Below are positions 54,666 through 62,898 of a stretch of DNA of 64,000 nucleotides, piece by piece. Under the pieces are notes generated by a model. The model saw only the letters and a program-made list of their open reading frames with translations, made no database searches and was not told the DNA's origin. This DNA is from Sinohyriopsis cumingii (lineage: Eukaryota; Mollusca; Bivalvia; Unionida; Unionidae), in the NCBI GenBank assembly GCA_028554795.2, contig CM068831.1, positions 66,687,982 to 66,751,981 on the forward strand. The letters run 5' to 3'. The number at the start of each line of letters is the position of its first letter. Positions within the stretch are counted from its first letter, which is position 1. Position numbers and translations under genes: made by a program.

Positions 54666-56226
54666 TCTGTAATTTTAAGTTTTGCAATGACAAATGTTAT
54701 CACATTTTTTATAAAAGAATTGAACTTAGTTTTAATTTCAGCTAAGAAATATATTAGTATGACCTTAGCAAGTCATACAAATAAACACAGTAATGGAGTC
54801 AACTGTTTGGAACTATTTTCGTACTCTTAACAAAAGGACGTGACCTACTAGTTGCGGTAAAATTCAAAATTGGATATTAAATCGCAATACAACGGGGGCA
54901 CCTACTTAGTGGCGATGGCACAGTGTGTGTGGTGAGCTGCAGATCGAACACCCTAAGACACTGACTAAGATAGGATTGGGCGAGAAGGTAATAAAGCACG
55001 AATACATTTTCATTTATAAGTCTTCGGTCAATCTAGCTGACCCAGTCCAAGCAGATTTCAGTTTCGTTTCTGCAAAGTCATTTTGGGCCAACATAATGTA
55101 TGATTTTTCTATGAATGACTGCGTCAACATACGCCTGGAGCATACTTTTGTCTTAAAGAAATAACTGAGTATGTTCCGATTGGCTATTCTTTCAGCTTCA
55201 TTTTATGCAACTATTAAGTCAAAAAACCGGTTATTGAAATGAAAAATGCGTTACTAGCCTGTAACACACATTTGAAGCTGCATTTGCTTTTATTTTTGAC
55301 ACAATTCTGGTAACTGCAAAAAAACTCAGAATTTTGTAAAAGAAATACTGATATAAAATTTCGAGATAAAATTTTCTATAGGTGTTATTACATAACAAGA
55401 ATGTCCGACAATATGATATGCTAATCGATGACATCATCTGTAGTTCGAAATACCAGCCACACATTGGCTATAATTAAGTGCAAATGTGACATGTTTAAAT
55501 AAGCAAGCTAATCCAAACCTGGTGCATGTATCGTTATTATATATCATGTTTTATTTTAATATTAATTGTGGGATATTTGTATTATGTTACCAAACATTCC
55601 AAGCAGCACACGGTTATACCATAAACAGCGTGCCCTTTATTGTAGAAAATTAAATTAGATATCGAGTCGACAAGTTGTCACTTGTTGATCGGCATTCTGA
55701 GTTGATTGTGCAGTTGTCATGATTGCATTAATGATTTATCGTCTAATGATATAATTAAAAGCATGAGGCAGCTGTTGTAATTATTGAGAAACGTATGACG
55801 TAAACACTGCACGCATATATAACGGCCAGACGGTGTGGTATATTGTCACCACTGTGAGGACGGTTCATGACTTTTAGCAATTTAGTTTCCTGCACCACTG
55901 GATAAGCGTTGATGTCACCATCCGATTATGTCAAAAGACGGCAAATTGTTTACTCTGTGACTGATAAGAAAGAAACATTAGAAAAACAAAAAACAAACAA
56001 AACATAACTAGTACCCCTTTCGATTTTCAAATACAATCATAATAGGAATGGTACGACTTTGCTGTTAGGACCTGTGTAGGAATGTCAGAAGAAATCATTC
56101 TTTCTGATGCTCATTTGTGGCCGAAGCAAAAAAGTGAACAGATCTACAGAGATGCATTTACTACGAATTAATCTGGTGAGAGTATTCTATGAGGGAGAGG
56201 GTCGGGGGGGGGGGGGAGGAGTGGTC
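54666..56226. other. Intergenic DNA, nothing recognised
   Basis: Short chance frames only; G-run of 12 at about 56204-56215. Confidence 0.4.
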
Positions 56227-56335
56227 ACCATGCCGCAGACATGTATAATGATGTTCCACCCAGTCACATTATCTTGACATCAGGCCGACCAGTCATAAAA
56301 CTATCCCCTTAATTCTGAGCGCCGGAACGGTCAGA
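56227..56335 (-). mobile_element. SINE-A copy 10, fragment
   Basis: Retains the 'catgccgcagacatgta' to 'ctgagcgcc' body then jumps to 'ggaacggtc', so most of the tRNA-like head is deleted. Confidence 0.75.
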
Positions 56336-56424
56336 TTATACACTAACATCTAACCGTCTAAGTGCTTTCTAAATGTACATAGTACATGACAAAACAGTTT
56401 TTTTTCTTCATATTCGGATTCAAG

Positions 56425-56645
56425 GGATAAGGTTATCGCCCTTATACTACATCTTGATAAGACGACAAAGTATACGTTATTATTTCGAGAATCAGCGGTG
56501 CTTAAAGACTACACAAACGCCAGCAAACTATTTTTTTTTTCAATCAACAGTATCACACCGTACCCACGTTGATACTCTTGGTATTCTTCTTCACTTACTT
56601 TCATGAAATAGTGATCGTAATCTACCGAGAAGATCCAATTGTCAC
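56425..56645 (+). repeat. Dispersed repeat R3, copy 2 (likely Penelope-like body)
   Basis: Partner of 20150-20380. Leads without a gap into the Penelope-like C-terminal remnant on the same strand. Confidence 0.5.
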
Positions 56646-57043
56646 ATTTTTTGTGGCGATAAAAGGTGCAAAACCTGCCAACAGATGATAGAAACCAGGA
56701 CTTTTTTTTAGCACAGTGACTAGAGAAAAACTGAACATACATTGATTAAACAAAACGTGCAAAACAGAGAATGTAATTTATCTATAGCTTCCAGTATGTC
56801 TGAGAAACTGAAAAACCACACAAAAGGATCAACCTTCATAGATCTGATTGGATGACAAAGAAGCTCTACCGGAGCCCAGTCGCAGAACACTTCTCATTCC
56901 ATGGCCATACTTTCAGTGATATAACACTTATAGCAATTGCTCACAACCCCAAATGGAGTTCCGAAACCAGGAAAGAAAAAGAATCTTACTGGATACGCCG
57001 CGTTAGAACAGTGAAACCAAGCGTTTTAAATCAAGAAGACTAG
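56632..57043 (+). pseudogene. Penelope-like element C-terminal remnant
   Basis: Plus strand at about 56641 reads 'CHIFCGDKRCKTCQQM', a Cys cluster (CG..RC.TC) seen before the GIY-YIG region of Penelope-like elements. At 56877-57040 it reads 'VAEHFSFHGHTFSDITLI', then 'NPKWSSETRKEKESYWIRR' and ends LNQED-stop, matching the C-terminal H-x-F...E.fWI..L part of the GIY-YIG nuclease. The middle is deleted or frameshifted, so the copy is dead. Confidence 0.7.
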
Positions 57044-57440
57044 AAAAAGACAACCATTCACTAATAAAATTACCTTTTTGCAGCTGGCATATTCTCTTTT
57101 CAATAATTCTCCAAACTTGCTTATTAGTCACCCAATAACCTCTAATTACAACGATAACAATCAATTATCCGGGATATAATTTGCACATATATAAATTTAC
57201 ATAAAATAACAGATGACGCTATAGCTCGTTCATTTGTAGGTCAATATAAAATATTTGTCAGCATCCCCAACAAGTCATAGTCATGTAAAGTTTAACAAAG
57301 ACAACGATTTGTCTGTTTTATTTGTTTGTCTTGTCTATGTTTTGTATTTGTCATTAAAAATACTCATTAAGAATCGAAAGCGCTTAGGCTAGCTAGATCC
57401 TTGTTTTGCACTGTTCGTAGTCAGTGTATTACTTTTATCT
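57044..57440. other. Intergenic DNA, nothing recognised
   Basis: No supported feature. Confidence 0.4.
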
Positions 57441-57638
57441 TAGGGGTCCCGAGTGGTCTAAAGCGCTCTCGTTTACGGATCAATGCCATCTCACCTAGGT
57501 CTGCGTTGATTTGAGTCTTGGATTCGGCCAGTGTGGGTATGTGAGAAAGCTTGCCAGTAGCTTCTCGGGGGTCGGTGGTTCTTTCCGGGAATTTTCTGGT
57601 TCTTCCTCCACCATTAATACTGGCCGCCATGTATAGCA
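57441..57638 (+). mobile_element. SINE-B copy 5, 3' truncated
   Basis: Head and body as in 47345-47592 but stops after 'ggccgccatgtatagc' without the (CAA)n tail. The head has lost several bases. Confidence 0.85.
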
Positions 57639-57771
57639 GATATCGATCGACACTGTTAATTGCTAAAAATAGCACGCCTATTTATCAGCTGCAGAATGTA
57701 GGACAAATAAACCGGCTTTTGTACAACAATATAAATGGCAGAACACACTGAAAAGATTGCTTCCATCCTTG

Positions 57772-58050
57772 AAAAGCGAAAACAAAAAAAATCGCGGTGC
57801 TTCAAGACATTGTTGCTTTGGACTTTGTAACAGCGATAGGAGATATTCAGATCGTGAACATATGACGTGTATTTTGGATTCCATTTCCAAAACGATTTTT
57901 GTTTTCGAGAAGTGCGTGCTTGTAGAAGGGGAACTTAAACTACTGACAAAATCGCAAGATGGACTTGTATCTACATTTCGTAGGCGGGAGTAGAACGACG
58001 ACGAATCATTCCAACCCTATCTCAGTGACACACCAAATCGGGTTCATCAT
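57772..58050 (+). pseudogene. Decayed THAP domain
   Basis: Reads 'RGASRHCCFGLCNSDRRYSD', the start of a THAP zinc-binding domain (CCxxxC...), continues in a degraded form with 'FEKC', and after a frame change reads 'LHFVGGSRTTTNHSNPIS', matching the C-terminal 'HFVGG...HPDPI' part of the same domain type. THAP domains bind DNA and occur in host factors and P-element-like transposases. The frame break and lost residues make this a remnant. Confidence 0.65.
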
Positions 58051-58237
58051 TTACATCTATTTAGAAATTAGAACATGTTCGATTAACATCGGGGAGTGGA
58101 GGATGTTTAAATCCATATATGTGCTAGTAATGCAAAGCCTTTCAGTTCCGCGATCAAGGGGCGGATCCAAGAATGAAACACAGGGGATGTAGATAAATAC
58201 ATTAAAAGATGTACACTGGAGCTCAAACTTTAAAGAG

Positions 58238-58265
<28 letters not shown>
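58238..58265. repeat. Short (TA)n
   Basis: About 14 TA dinucleotides. Confidence 0.95.
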
Positions 58266-58268
<3 letters not shown>

Positions 58269-58591
58269 AGTCATGCCTCCTCACTTATTTGTAAATTTCA
58301 GAATTATATACAGACCTGCTTAGTGCAAGGGGCGAGGGTACTTATGGTCCCGCCATCAACTCGGATATCAGAAGAAAATAAACAATTTAACAATGAATTT
58401 TCAAATATTATCGTTGCAGGTGTCCAAATAATGGTAGATTACTATAGACTTCATATGCAAAACTGTACAAAGATGTTTATATACAAAAAGATAAACTTGT
58501 AGTAGGACCCATGGGGTATAATTTATGTATTACCAAAATTTGCAGTTAATATATTGCATAGTAAGGCAATGTTACAGTTCAAATGACAGCT
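58266..58591. other. Host flank left of the viral element, nothing recognised
   Basis: No supported feature. Confidence 0.4.
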
Positions 58592-59113
58592 AGCAGCAGA
58601 GAGGGTGAACAGACCACTTAAGGGAGTGGTCACCCTTGTGTTTGGACCCAAAAAAATAGTGACCCTTCATAGAGGTCAATTACCACGTCTACGATTATTG
58701 TTTGCTGCTATCAGTCTTGGGAATCATCATCTGAATCATGGGAATCTTCATCTGAATCATGGGAATTTGTTCTATGTTTCAAGTAATATTCAAGTTCTGA
58801 TGGTGGTTTTTCTATTTTTGGATTTATGTTCTTTCTGTGTTTATAATATATCATCAAACTTCTGTATCGATCTCCACCGCAATTTTTACAAATCTGATAT
58901 AATCCTCTAACGCCGTTGTTACATCCAACACAACTTCGTGGACCAGCATGAGGATTTTTCTTTATAAGATAATTATGTTTCTTGCAATATTCTCCACGGC
59001 ATTTTTTATTACAATTGTTAGTGGTTCCTTGATGTAACCACGCACAGTTGTTCATTATATTAATGATATCTATTTAATTCAATTTAATTTTATCATCACC
59101 CCTCTCTGCTGCT
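58592..59113. repeat. Inverted repeat pair bracketing the zinc-cluster gene
   Basis: 'agcagcagagagggtga' at 58592-58608 is matched by its reverse complement with one extra G at about 59096-59113. Between them lies the 58711-59055 gene. This may mark the end of the element or an internal rearrangement. Further 'agtggtcaccctt' and 'agtgaccctt' at 58624-58666 are candidates for a terminal repeat starting AGTG, but the other terminus is outside the window. Confidence 0.5.
58711..59055 (-). CDS. Small zinc-cluster protein of the Maverick-like element
   Basis: 114 residues. Cys/His spacing suggests two zinc sites: C4, C15, C19, C24, H27 and then C42-x2-C45 with C56-x2-C59. Residues 98-114 form an acidic Asp/Ser tail coded by a 24-bp tandem repeat (about 58716-58767). 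It is encoded in the same direction as the ATPase, 64 bp downstream of it. I do not recognise a named family. Nucleic-acid binding is a reasonable guess from the Cys clusters alone. Start at 59055 is the only ATG before the first Cys. Confidence 0.65.
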   Translation of the reverse strand: MNNCAWLHQGTTNNCNKKCRGEYCKKHNYLIKKNPHAGPRSCVGCNNGVRGLYQICKNCGGDRYRSLMIYYKHRKNINPKIEKPPSELEYYLKHRTNSHDSDEDSHDSDDDSQD

Positions 59114-59119
59114 CCCCTG

Positions 59120-59785
59120 TTACCCAAATATTTTATCAAGACCCACACGATATCTTGTTCTTGGATCATGTAAATTTATTGTTATAAATCCATGCGGAGT
59201 AGCTTGCGCTCGTGAGAAGAAATTTTTGAATTTAATTATATCCATGTCACCACCACACCAAGTTTGATGAATATTTCGCAACGTGTGTGTGTCTACGCCA
59301 TTAAACACAACTAAAATGTTGCAGTTGTCTCTGATCACCTTTGGAATTTGTGTATATCGTTGAGTAACATAGATCACGTCTGTATTTTTATGTCTACCTC
59401 GGGAAAATATTCTGGCTGGATTTGATTGTCTATCTAGCATCACATCGTCGTATACAACTAAATTATTAATAAATCCGTCTATGGAAACTACGGATGGTGC
59501 TTCATCAATATCGGTTATAAACTCTATAACATCATTATCTTCATCCAGTAATCGTGCGTTTTCATTGAAATCTTTAAGTACATCATAACATCGTTGATCA
59601 TCAACGGATGGTGCTACTAAATATAATTTATCCCATTTCAACCATCTCATTATCAGATTAAGTAATAATTGCGTCTTACCCGATCCAGATGGTCCTATGA
59701 TAATCATTCTGATGGAGTTCGGTAGCGCAGGATGATGCTTAACTGGCTCTCGCTGCCGAGTTGATGAGAAATCAATTATATCCAT
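59120..59785 (-). CDS. A32/FtsK-HerA-type genome packaging ATPase
   Basis: 221 residues. Walker A 'GPSGSGKT' at 31-38, Walker B 'LVVYDD' at 109-114, and the conserved 'SRGRHKNTDVIYVTQRY' region at 128-144, the pattern of the packaging ATPases shared by Mavericks/Polintons, adintoviruses, virophages and large DNA viruses (poxvirus A32 relatives). Length is normal for the compact Polinton forms and the frame is intact. In the family this ATPase drives DNA into the capsid. It diverges from the PLA2 gene across 12 bp and is followed by the zinc-cluster gene. No introns. Confidence 0.9.
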   Translation of the reverse strand: MDIIDFSSTRQREPVKHHPALPNSIRMIIIGPSGSGKTQLLLNLIMRWLKWDKLYLVAPSVDDQRCYDVLKDFNENARLLDEDNDVIEFITDIDEAPSVVSIDGFINNLVVYDDVMLDRQSNPARIFSRGRHKNTDVIYVTQRYTQIPKVIRDNCNILVVFNGVDTHTLRNIHQTWCGGDMDIIKFKNFFSRAQATPHGFITINLHDPRTRYRVGLDKIFG

Positions 59786-59797
59786 ATATATTATAAC
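59786..59797. promoter_or_regulatory. 12-bp divergent intergenic region with TATA-like sequence
   Basis: Only 'atatattataac' separates the two start codons. Any promoter elements must therefore overlap the coding starts. TATA-like words read on both strands. Confidence 0.4.
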
Positions 59798-60298
59798 ATG
59801 AATCTATATTGTTTACGCTGTAAAGTTAAAACTCCAACTACTGATTTAGCTACGGTTATAACAAAAAACAAAAAAATAGCGTACGGTGGAAAATGTTCTA
59901 TATGCGGTAGAAAGAAATTTTCGTTTTTACCTAATAAGCGCGGTGGTGATATTGCTAATTTGATGTCAAAGTTTCCAGGTACTCCATGGGCTAAATACAG
60001 TGGGGAAAAACATCTACCAGGATATAATTATTGCGGTCCTGGTACTCGACTCGATATCAGGCTCGATGATCAAGATCAACCAAAACCAGGCGAGGAACCA
60101 GTAAACGCTATTGATCGAGCTTGTCATGCTCATGATGTAGCTTATAAAAGTCAAAATCTACAAGATAGGCATATTGCAGATGTAAAATTAATTCATTCAT
60201 TAAATTCTATAAAAAATAAAAATATTAGAGAATCATTAGCTAATTGGTTAGTAAGATCCTCGATGAAAGGTAAATTAGCGATTGGGGCTGGTAATTAA
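59798..60298 (+). CDS. Zinc ribbon plus parvovirus-like phospholipase A2 protein
   Basis: 166 residues, intact. Residues 1-44 form a zinc ribbon (C5-x2-C8, C33-x2-C36) resembling the small ribbon proteins of Polinton-type elements. Residues 72-120 are a PLA2 domain of the parvovirus VP1 type: Ca-binding loop 'YNYCGPGT' at 76-83 and catalytic His-Asp in 'HAHDVAY' at 110-116. In parvoviruses this activity breaches the endosome during entry; a similar role in this element's particle is inferred. The catalytic HD pair and the loop glycines are present. The stop is 2 bp before the integrase start, so both may come from one transcript. Confidence 0.85.
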   Translation: MNLYCLRCKVKTPTTDLATVITKNKKIAYGGKCSICGRKKFSFLPNKRGGDIANLMSKFPGTPWAKYSGEKHLPGYNYCGPGTRLDIRLDDQDQPKPGEEPVNAIDRACHAHDVAYKSQNLQDRHIADVKLIHSLNSIKNKNIRESLANWLVRSSMKGKLAIGAGN

Positions 60299-60300
60299 TA

Positions 60301-61287
60301 ATGGAATCAATTTATTATTCACCGAGAGGATACTGTAGAGGCAAAGCAGCAATTGGTAAACTCGCTGATGCAGCGGCGGTTAAACATTCTACTGCTAAAA
60401 CGTGGTTATCTAAACAAGCAATATGGCAAATTTATCTACCACGTCCTAAACAAATTCAGTACGCGTATTTCGATGTCAGTGTTCCTAATGAAGTTCATCA
60501 AGCTGATATTCTGTTTTTACCGCATGATACTGTGCGTGGAAAAACGTACAAGTACGCGCTAACCGTAGTTGATGTTGCAAGTAGATATAAAGAAGCAGAG
60601 CCGCTATCAGCGAAAACATCATCTGAAGTAGCCGATGCGTTTGAACGAATTTATCAACGAGGTGGTGGACCACGAGGTGGTCTACGATGGCCACAGCTAC
60701 TACAGGTTGATCCTGGTAAGGAATTTCTTGGTCCAGTATCATCGTTGATGAAACAACATAATACCAAAATACGACGAGGACATACTGCAATTCACCGTGA
60801 TCAAGCAATTGTTGAGCGATTTAATCGAACACTTGCTGAGCGGTTATTTGGATATCAATACGCGAGGGAATTTATTCAGGATAAAAGATCTCGCGAATGG
60901 GTGGCAAGATTACCAGGCGTGATAGCTGCATTAAATAATGAGATCACACGAACAACCAACATGAAACCCATTAGCGCGGTCACAAAAAAAAATATACCAA
61001 CACAACGAAAAGATGTTGGAAAACAAAAAATATTAGGTGATGTCACAGTCAGATATTTATATGAGCCTGGTGAACTTGAAGGTGGTAAAGCGAGAGCAAC
61101 TGATCCTATTTGGAGTGTTACCACACACAAAATATCTACCGTGACAAGATCCACCGGGAGAAACGTAGGCGTTTCCAGACCTGCAATCTACAGATTAGAT
61201 TCAGCTGCTCCTCAGCGTGGATTTACACGTGAACAACTACAAATAATTCCCGCGGATACACAACTACCACCAAAATCACTCCGGTGA
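60301..61287 (+). CDS. Retroviral-type DDE integrase of Maverick/Polinton kind
   Basis: 328 residues, intact. An N-terminal helix-rich region (about 10-50) precedes the rve core with D69 ('HQADILFL'), D137 ('QVDPGKEF') and E172 ('AIVERFNRTL'). The last two are separated by 34 residues, close to the D35E spacing of the family. The tail from about 265 to 320, with W and 'YRLDSAAPQRGFTREQLQII', resembles the chromo-like tail of Polinton and Ty3 integrases. No HHCC zinc finger is visible. Role: insertion of the element DNA into the host. The start ATG follows the PLA2 stop by 2 bp; it ends 10 bp from the convergent helicase-HNH frame. Confidence 0.9.
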   Translation: MESIYYSPRGYCRGKAAIGKLADAAAVKHSTAKTWLSKQAIWQIYLPRPKQIQYAYFDVSVPNEVHQADILFLPHDTVRGKTYKYALTVVDVASRYKEAEPLSAKTSSEVADAFERIYQRGGGPRGGLRWPQLLQVDPGKEFLGPVSSLMKQHNTKIRRGHTAIHRDQAIVERFNRTLAERLFGYQYAREFIQDKRSREWVARLPGVIAALNNEITRTTNMKPISAVTKKNIPTQRKDVGKQKILGDVTVRYLYEPGELEGGKARATDPIWSVTTHKISTVTRSTGRNVGVSRPAIYRLDSAAPQRGFTREQLQIIPADTQLPPKSLR

Positions 61288-61297
61288 TTTCGATCAC

Positions 61298-62260
61298 TTA
61301 ACTAGCACTAGCGCCAAGGGTGCCAGCGCCTCTACGTCGATTACACTCAAGACAGGTTAACATGGTATTTTCTCGTGTATGACCGCGACTATTATCTTTT
61401 CTATCTACGGTAAATTGTCTTGAATCATTACTCGAATATCGCCATAACATTATACAATTACAACTTGCGCAATGATTATTCTGCTGATGTTTTAACTCAA
61501 TAATAAATTCAACATCAAGATCAAAGTCACATTTATTTTTTTGGTCAGATTGTTTGTATCCGATTAATTTTTTTCTTATTATATCATCATCGATGATGTT
61601 AAATTTATCAACAATTTCAGGAATTATAATTCTACGTAATTGAAATATATTTCTGACCCTCGATACCGCTAAATAAACTAAATTTGACCACTCGATGCGA
61701 TCGTCTACAATCCAGACTCGTTTATCAGAAATAGTTAATCCCTGAGACGAGTGGATTGTCATAGCGTATCCCAACACCCATGGAGATTTGTCAGCGTGTA
61801 TTGCATCTTCGACCACACTGATATCAACAGCGACAATATCATTTAATACGAGATTTTGATTCTCAGTCTGTCCTGGAATATCAACATTAATATTCTGTTT
61901 TCGTGTATCTGATGGTCTATAACACAACGGTACGGGTAATTCTGAGTATTTTTCTTTATGTAGTTGAAATAACTGTTGTTGTAAAGCGTCTCTGATTATT
62001 TTTCTACTTGCTACGATCAAATCGGTGGGTCTCCATAATTTCAAAAAATCACTCATTGAGGTCTCTAAGATCACTCCACGTATTATTTCACACTGAATTT
62101 TGTTTGATTGTAATCTGATTAATTTTTTAAACTCCTTCAAATTTGCATCAAGAGCTCTATGATCATCATCTATTTCTTCGTAATAATCAACGAAATTTTT
62201 TAACCAATCATGTGGAGATGGTCCAACAAAAGGCGGCGGTTGACCATGATCGCCACACAT
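61298..62260 (-). CDS. SF1 helicase C-terminal half plus HNH nuclease (continues the Pol-helicase frame after a break)
   Basis: 320 residues. It opens with a helicase motif III-like 'GDHGQPPPF', then motif V-like 'GYAMTIHSSQGLTI' (164-177) and motif VI-like 'VYLAVSRVR' (195-203), as in SF1 (Pif1/RecD-like) helicases. Residues 264-307 form an HNH nuclease: C264-x2-C267, 'DRKDNSRGH' (286-294), N298 and C303-x2-C306. The motif order continues exactly where 62208-62852 stops, so both belong to one ancestral gene. The frame change is confined to 62208-62281, where a 7-A run (minus strand, 62274-62280) is the obvious site of a 1-nt indel. Its internal ATG at 62260 is unlikely to be a true start. 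Confidence 0.8.
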   Translation of the reverse strand: MCGDHGQPPPFVGPSPHDWLKNFVDYYEEIDDDHRALDANLKEFKKLIRLQSNKIQCEIIRGVILETSMSDFLKLWRPTDLIVASRKIIRDALQQQLFQLHKEKYSELPVPLCYRPSDTRKQNINVDIPGQTENQNLVLNDIVAVDISVVEDAIHADKSPWVLGYAMTIHSSQGLTISDKRVWIVDDRIEWSNLVYLAVSRVRNIFQLRRIIIPEIVDKFNIIDDDIIRKKLIGYKQSDQKNKCDFDLDVEFIIELKHQQNNHCASCNCIMLWRYSSNDSRQFTVDRKDNSRGHTRENTMLTCLECNRRRGAGTLGASAS

Positions 62261-62852
62261 TATTATGGCGGTATTTTTTTGTCAACAACCAATCAAGAAA
62301 CATTTTTAATGTATCCAATGACACCGTGCATATCTCATCCCAAATAATTATTTTAGGTATATATTTTTCTCCCATCCGTTCAGGAGTCCATGTATCTCCG
62401 CGCCACCGAAAGAAACTATGATACGTACACGATTGTACTTGCCGCTGTTTCATCTCACGTGCAAGTCTATGTGTGGGTGTCAGCACGATTATATCTGAAT
62501 TTCTAAAAACATTAATCGTTCGAGTTGTTTTGCCGCATCCACCAGGTCCATTGAGATATACTGTCTTATATCTGGTTATTGGATCACTCAACGATGGTGC
62601 TTTCGATATTTCTGATATTTTATTACCCTCACGATAAAAATCTCTCACTGGAACATCTGCTGATTCTGTGTAATTGTGTAATAGTTCCTTTTTTATTCTC
62701 CACGAACCACATCGTTCATCATTACTTGTAAATTTCATAACAGGTTCTAAATATTTACTTGAAATATAAAATGAGTCTGTTGCGACTCTGACTGCGGTCT
62801 CAGGAAATCTATTAATCATCGATAATAAATTTATAGAAACATAAGCCAACAT
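62208..62852 (-). CDS. DNA polymerase B C-terminal palm fused to SF1 helicase N-terminal half
   Basis: 214 residues from the first ATG, but the same frame is open upstream to 62948. Residues 20-30 'AVRVATDSFYI' sit where PolB motif C is expected, followed by 'CGSWRIKKE' typical of the segment after motif C. Without interruption the frame then reaches the helicase Walker A 'NGPGGCGKTT' (101-110), motif Ia-like 'VLTPTHRLAREMK' and Walker B 'IIIWDE' (168-173). So polymerase and helicase share one polypeptide, joined about 60-70 residues after motif C with little room for a PolB thumb. Motif C has Ala at the position of the first Asp of the usual DTDS. Confidence 0.8.
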   Translation of the reverse strand: MLAYVSINLLSMINRFPETAVRVATDSFYISSKYLEPVMKFTSNDERCGSWRIKKELLHNYTESADVPVRDFYREGNKISEISKAPSLSDPITRYKTVYLNGPGGCGKTTRTINVFRNSDIIVLTPTHRLAREMKQRQVQSCTYHSFFRWRGDTWTPERMGEKYIPKIIIWDEICTVSLDTLKMFLDWLLTKKYRHNNVWRSWSTAAFCWTIST

Positions 62853-62898
62853 GGAAGATCTTAGATGAGTATATTGCGGGGATACGTCATTTATGTAA

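Noticed and set aside
59798..60298. Endogenous parvovirus from the PLA2 domain
   Set aside because: No parvoviral NS1 or coat protein; the flanking ATPase, integrase and PolB place the gene in a Maverick/adintovirus-type element.
60353..61154. Open frames overlapping the integrase (60353-60562 plus, 60485-60808 and 60876-61154 minus)
   Set aside because: Shadows of the integrase frame without their own motifs.
62274..62280. Programmed ribosomal frameshift at A-AAA-AAA
   Set aside because: The needed shift is +1 (or removal of one base), not the -1 shift that such heptamers usually promote, and a second unrelated frame break lies in the same gene.
62143..62421. Plus-strand 92-codon frame opposite the helicase
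   Set aside because: Antisense shadow of the helicase region.
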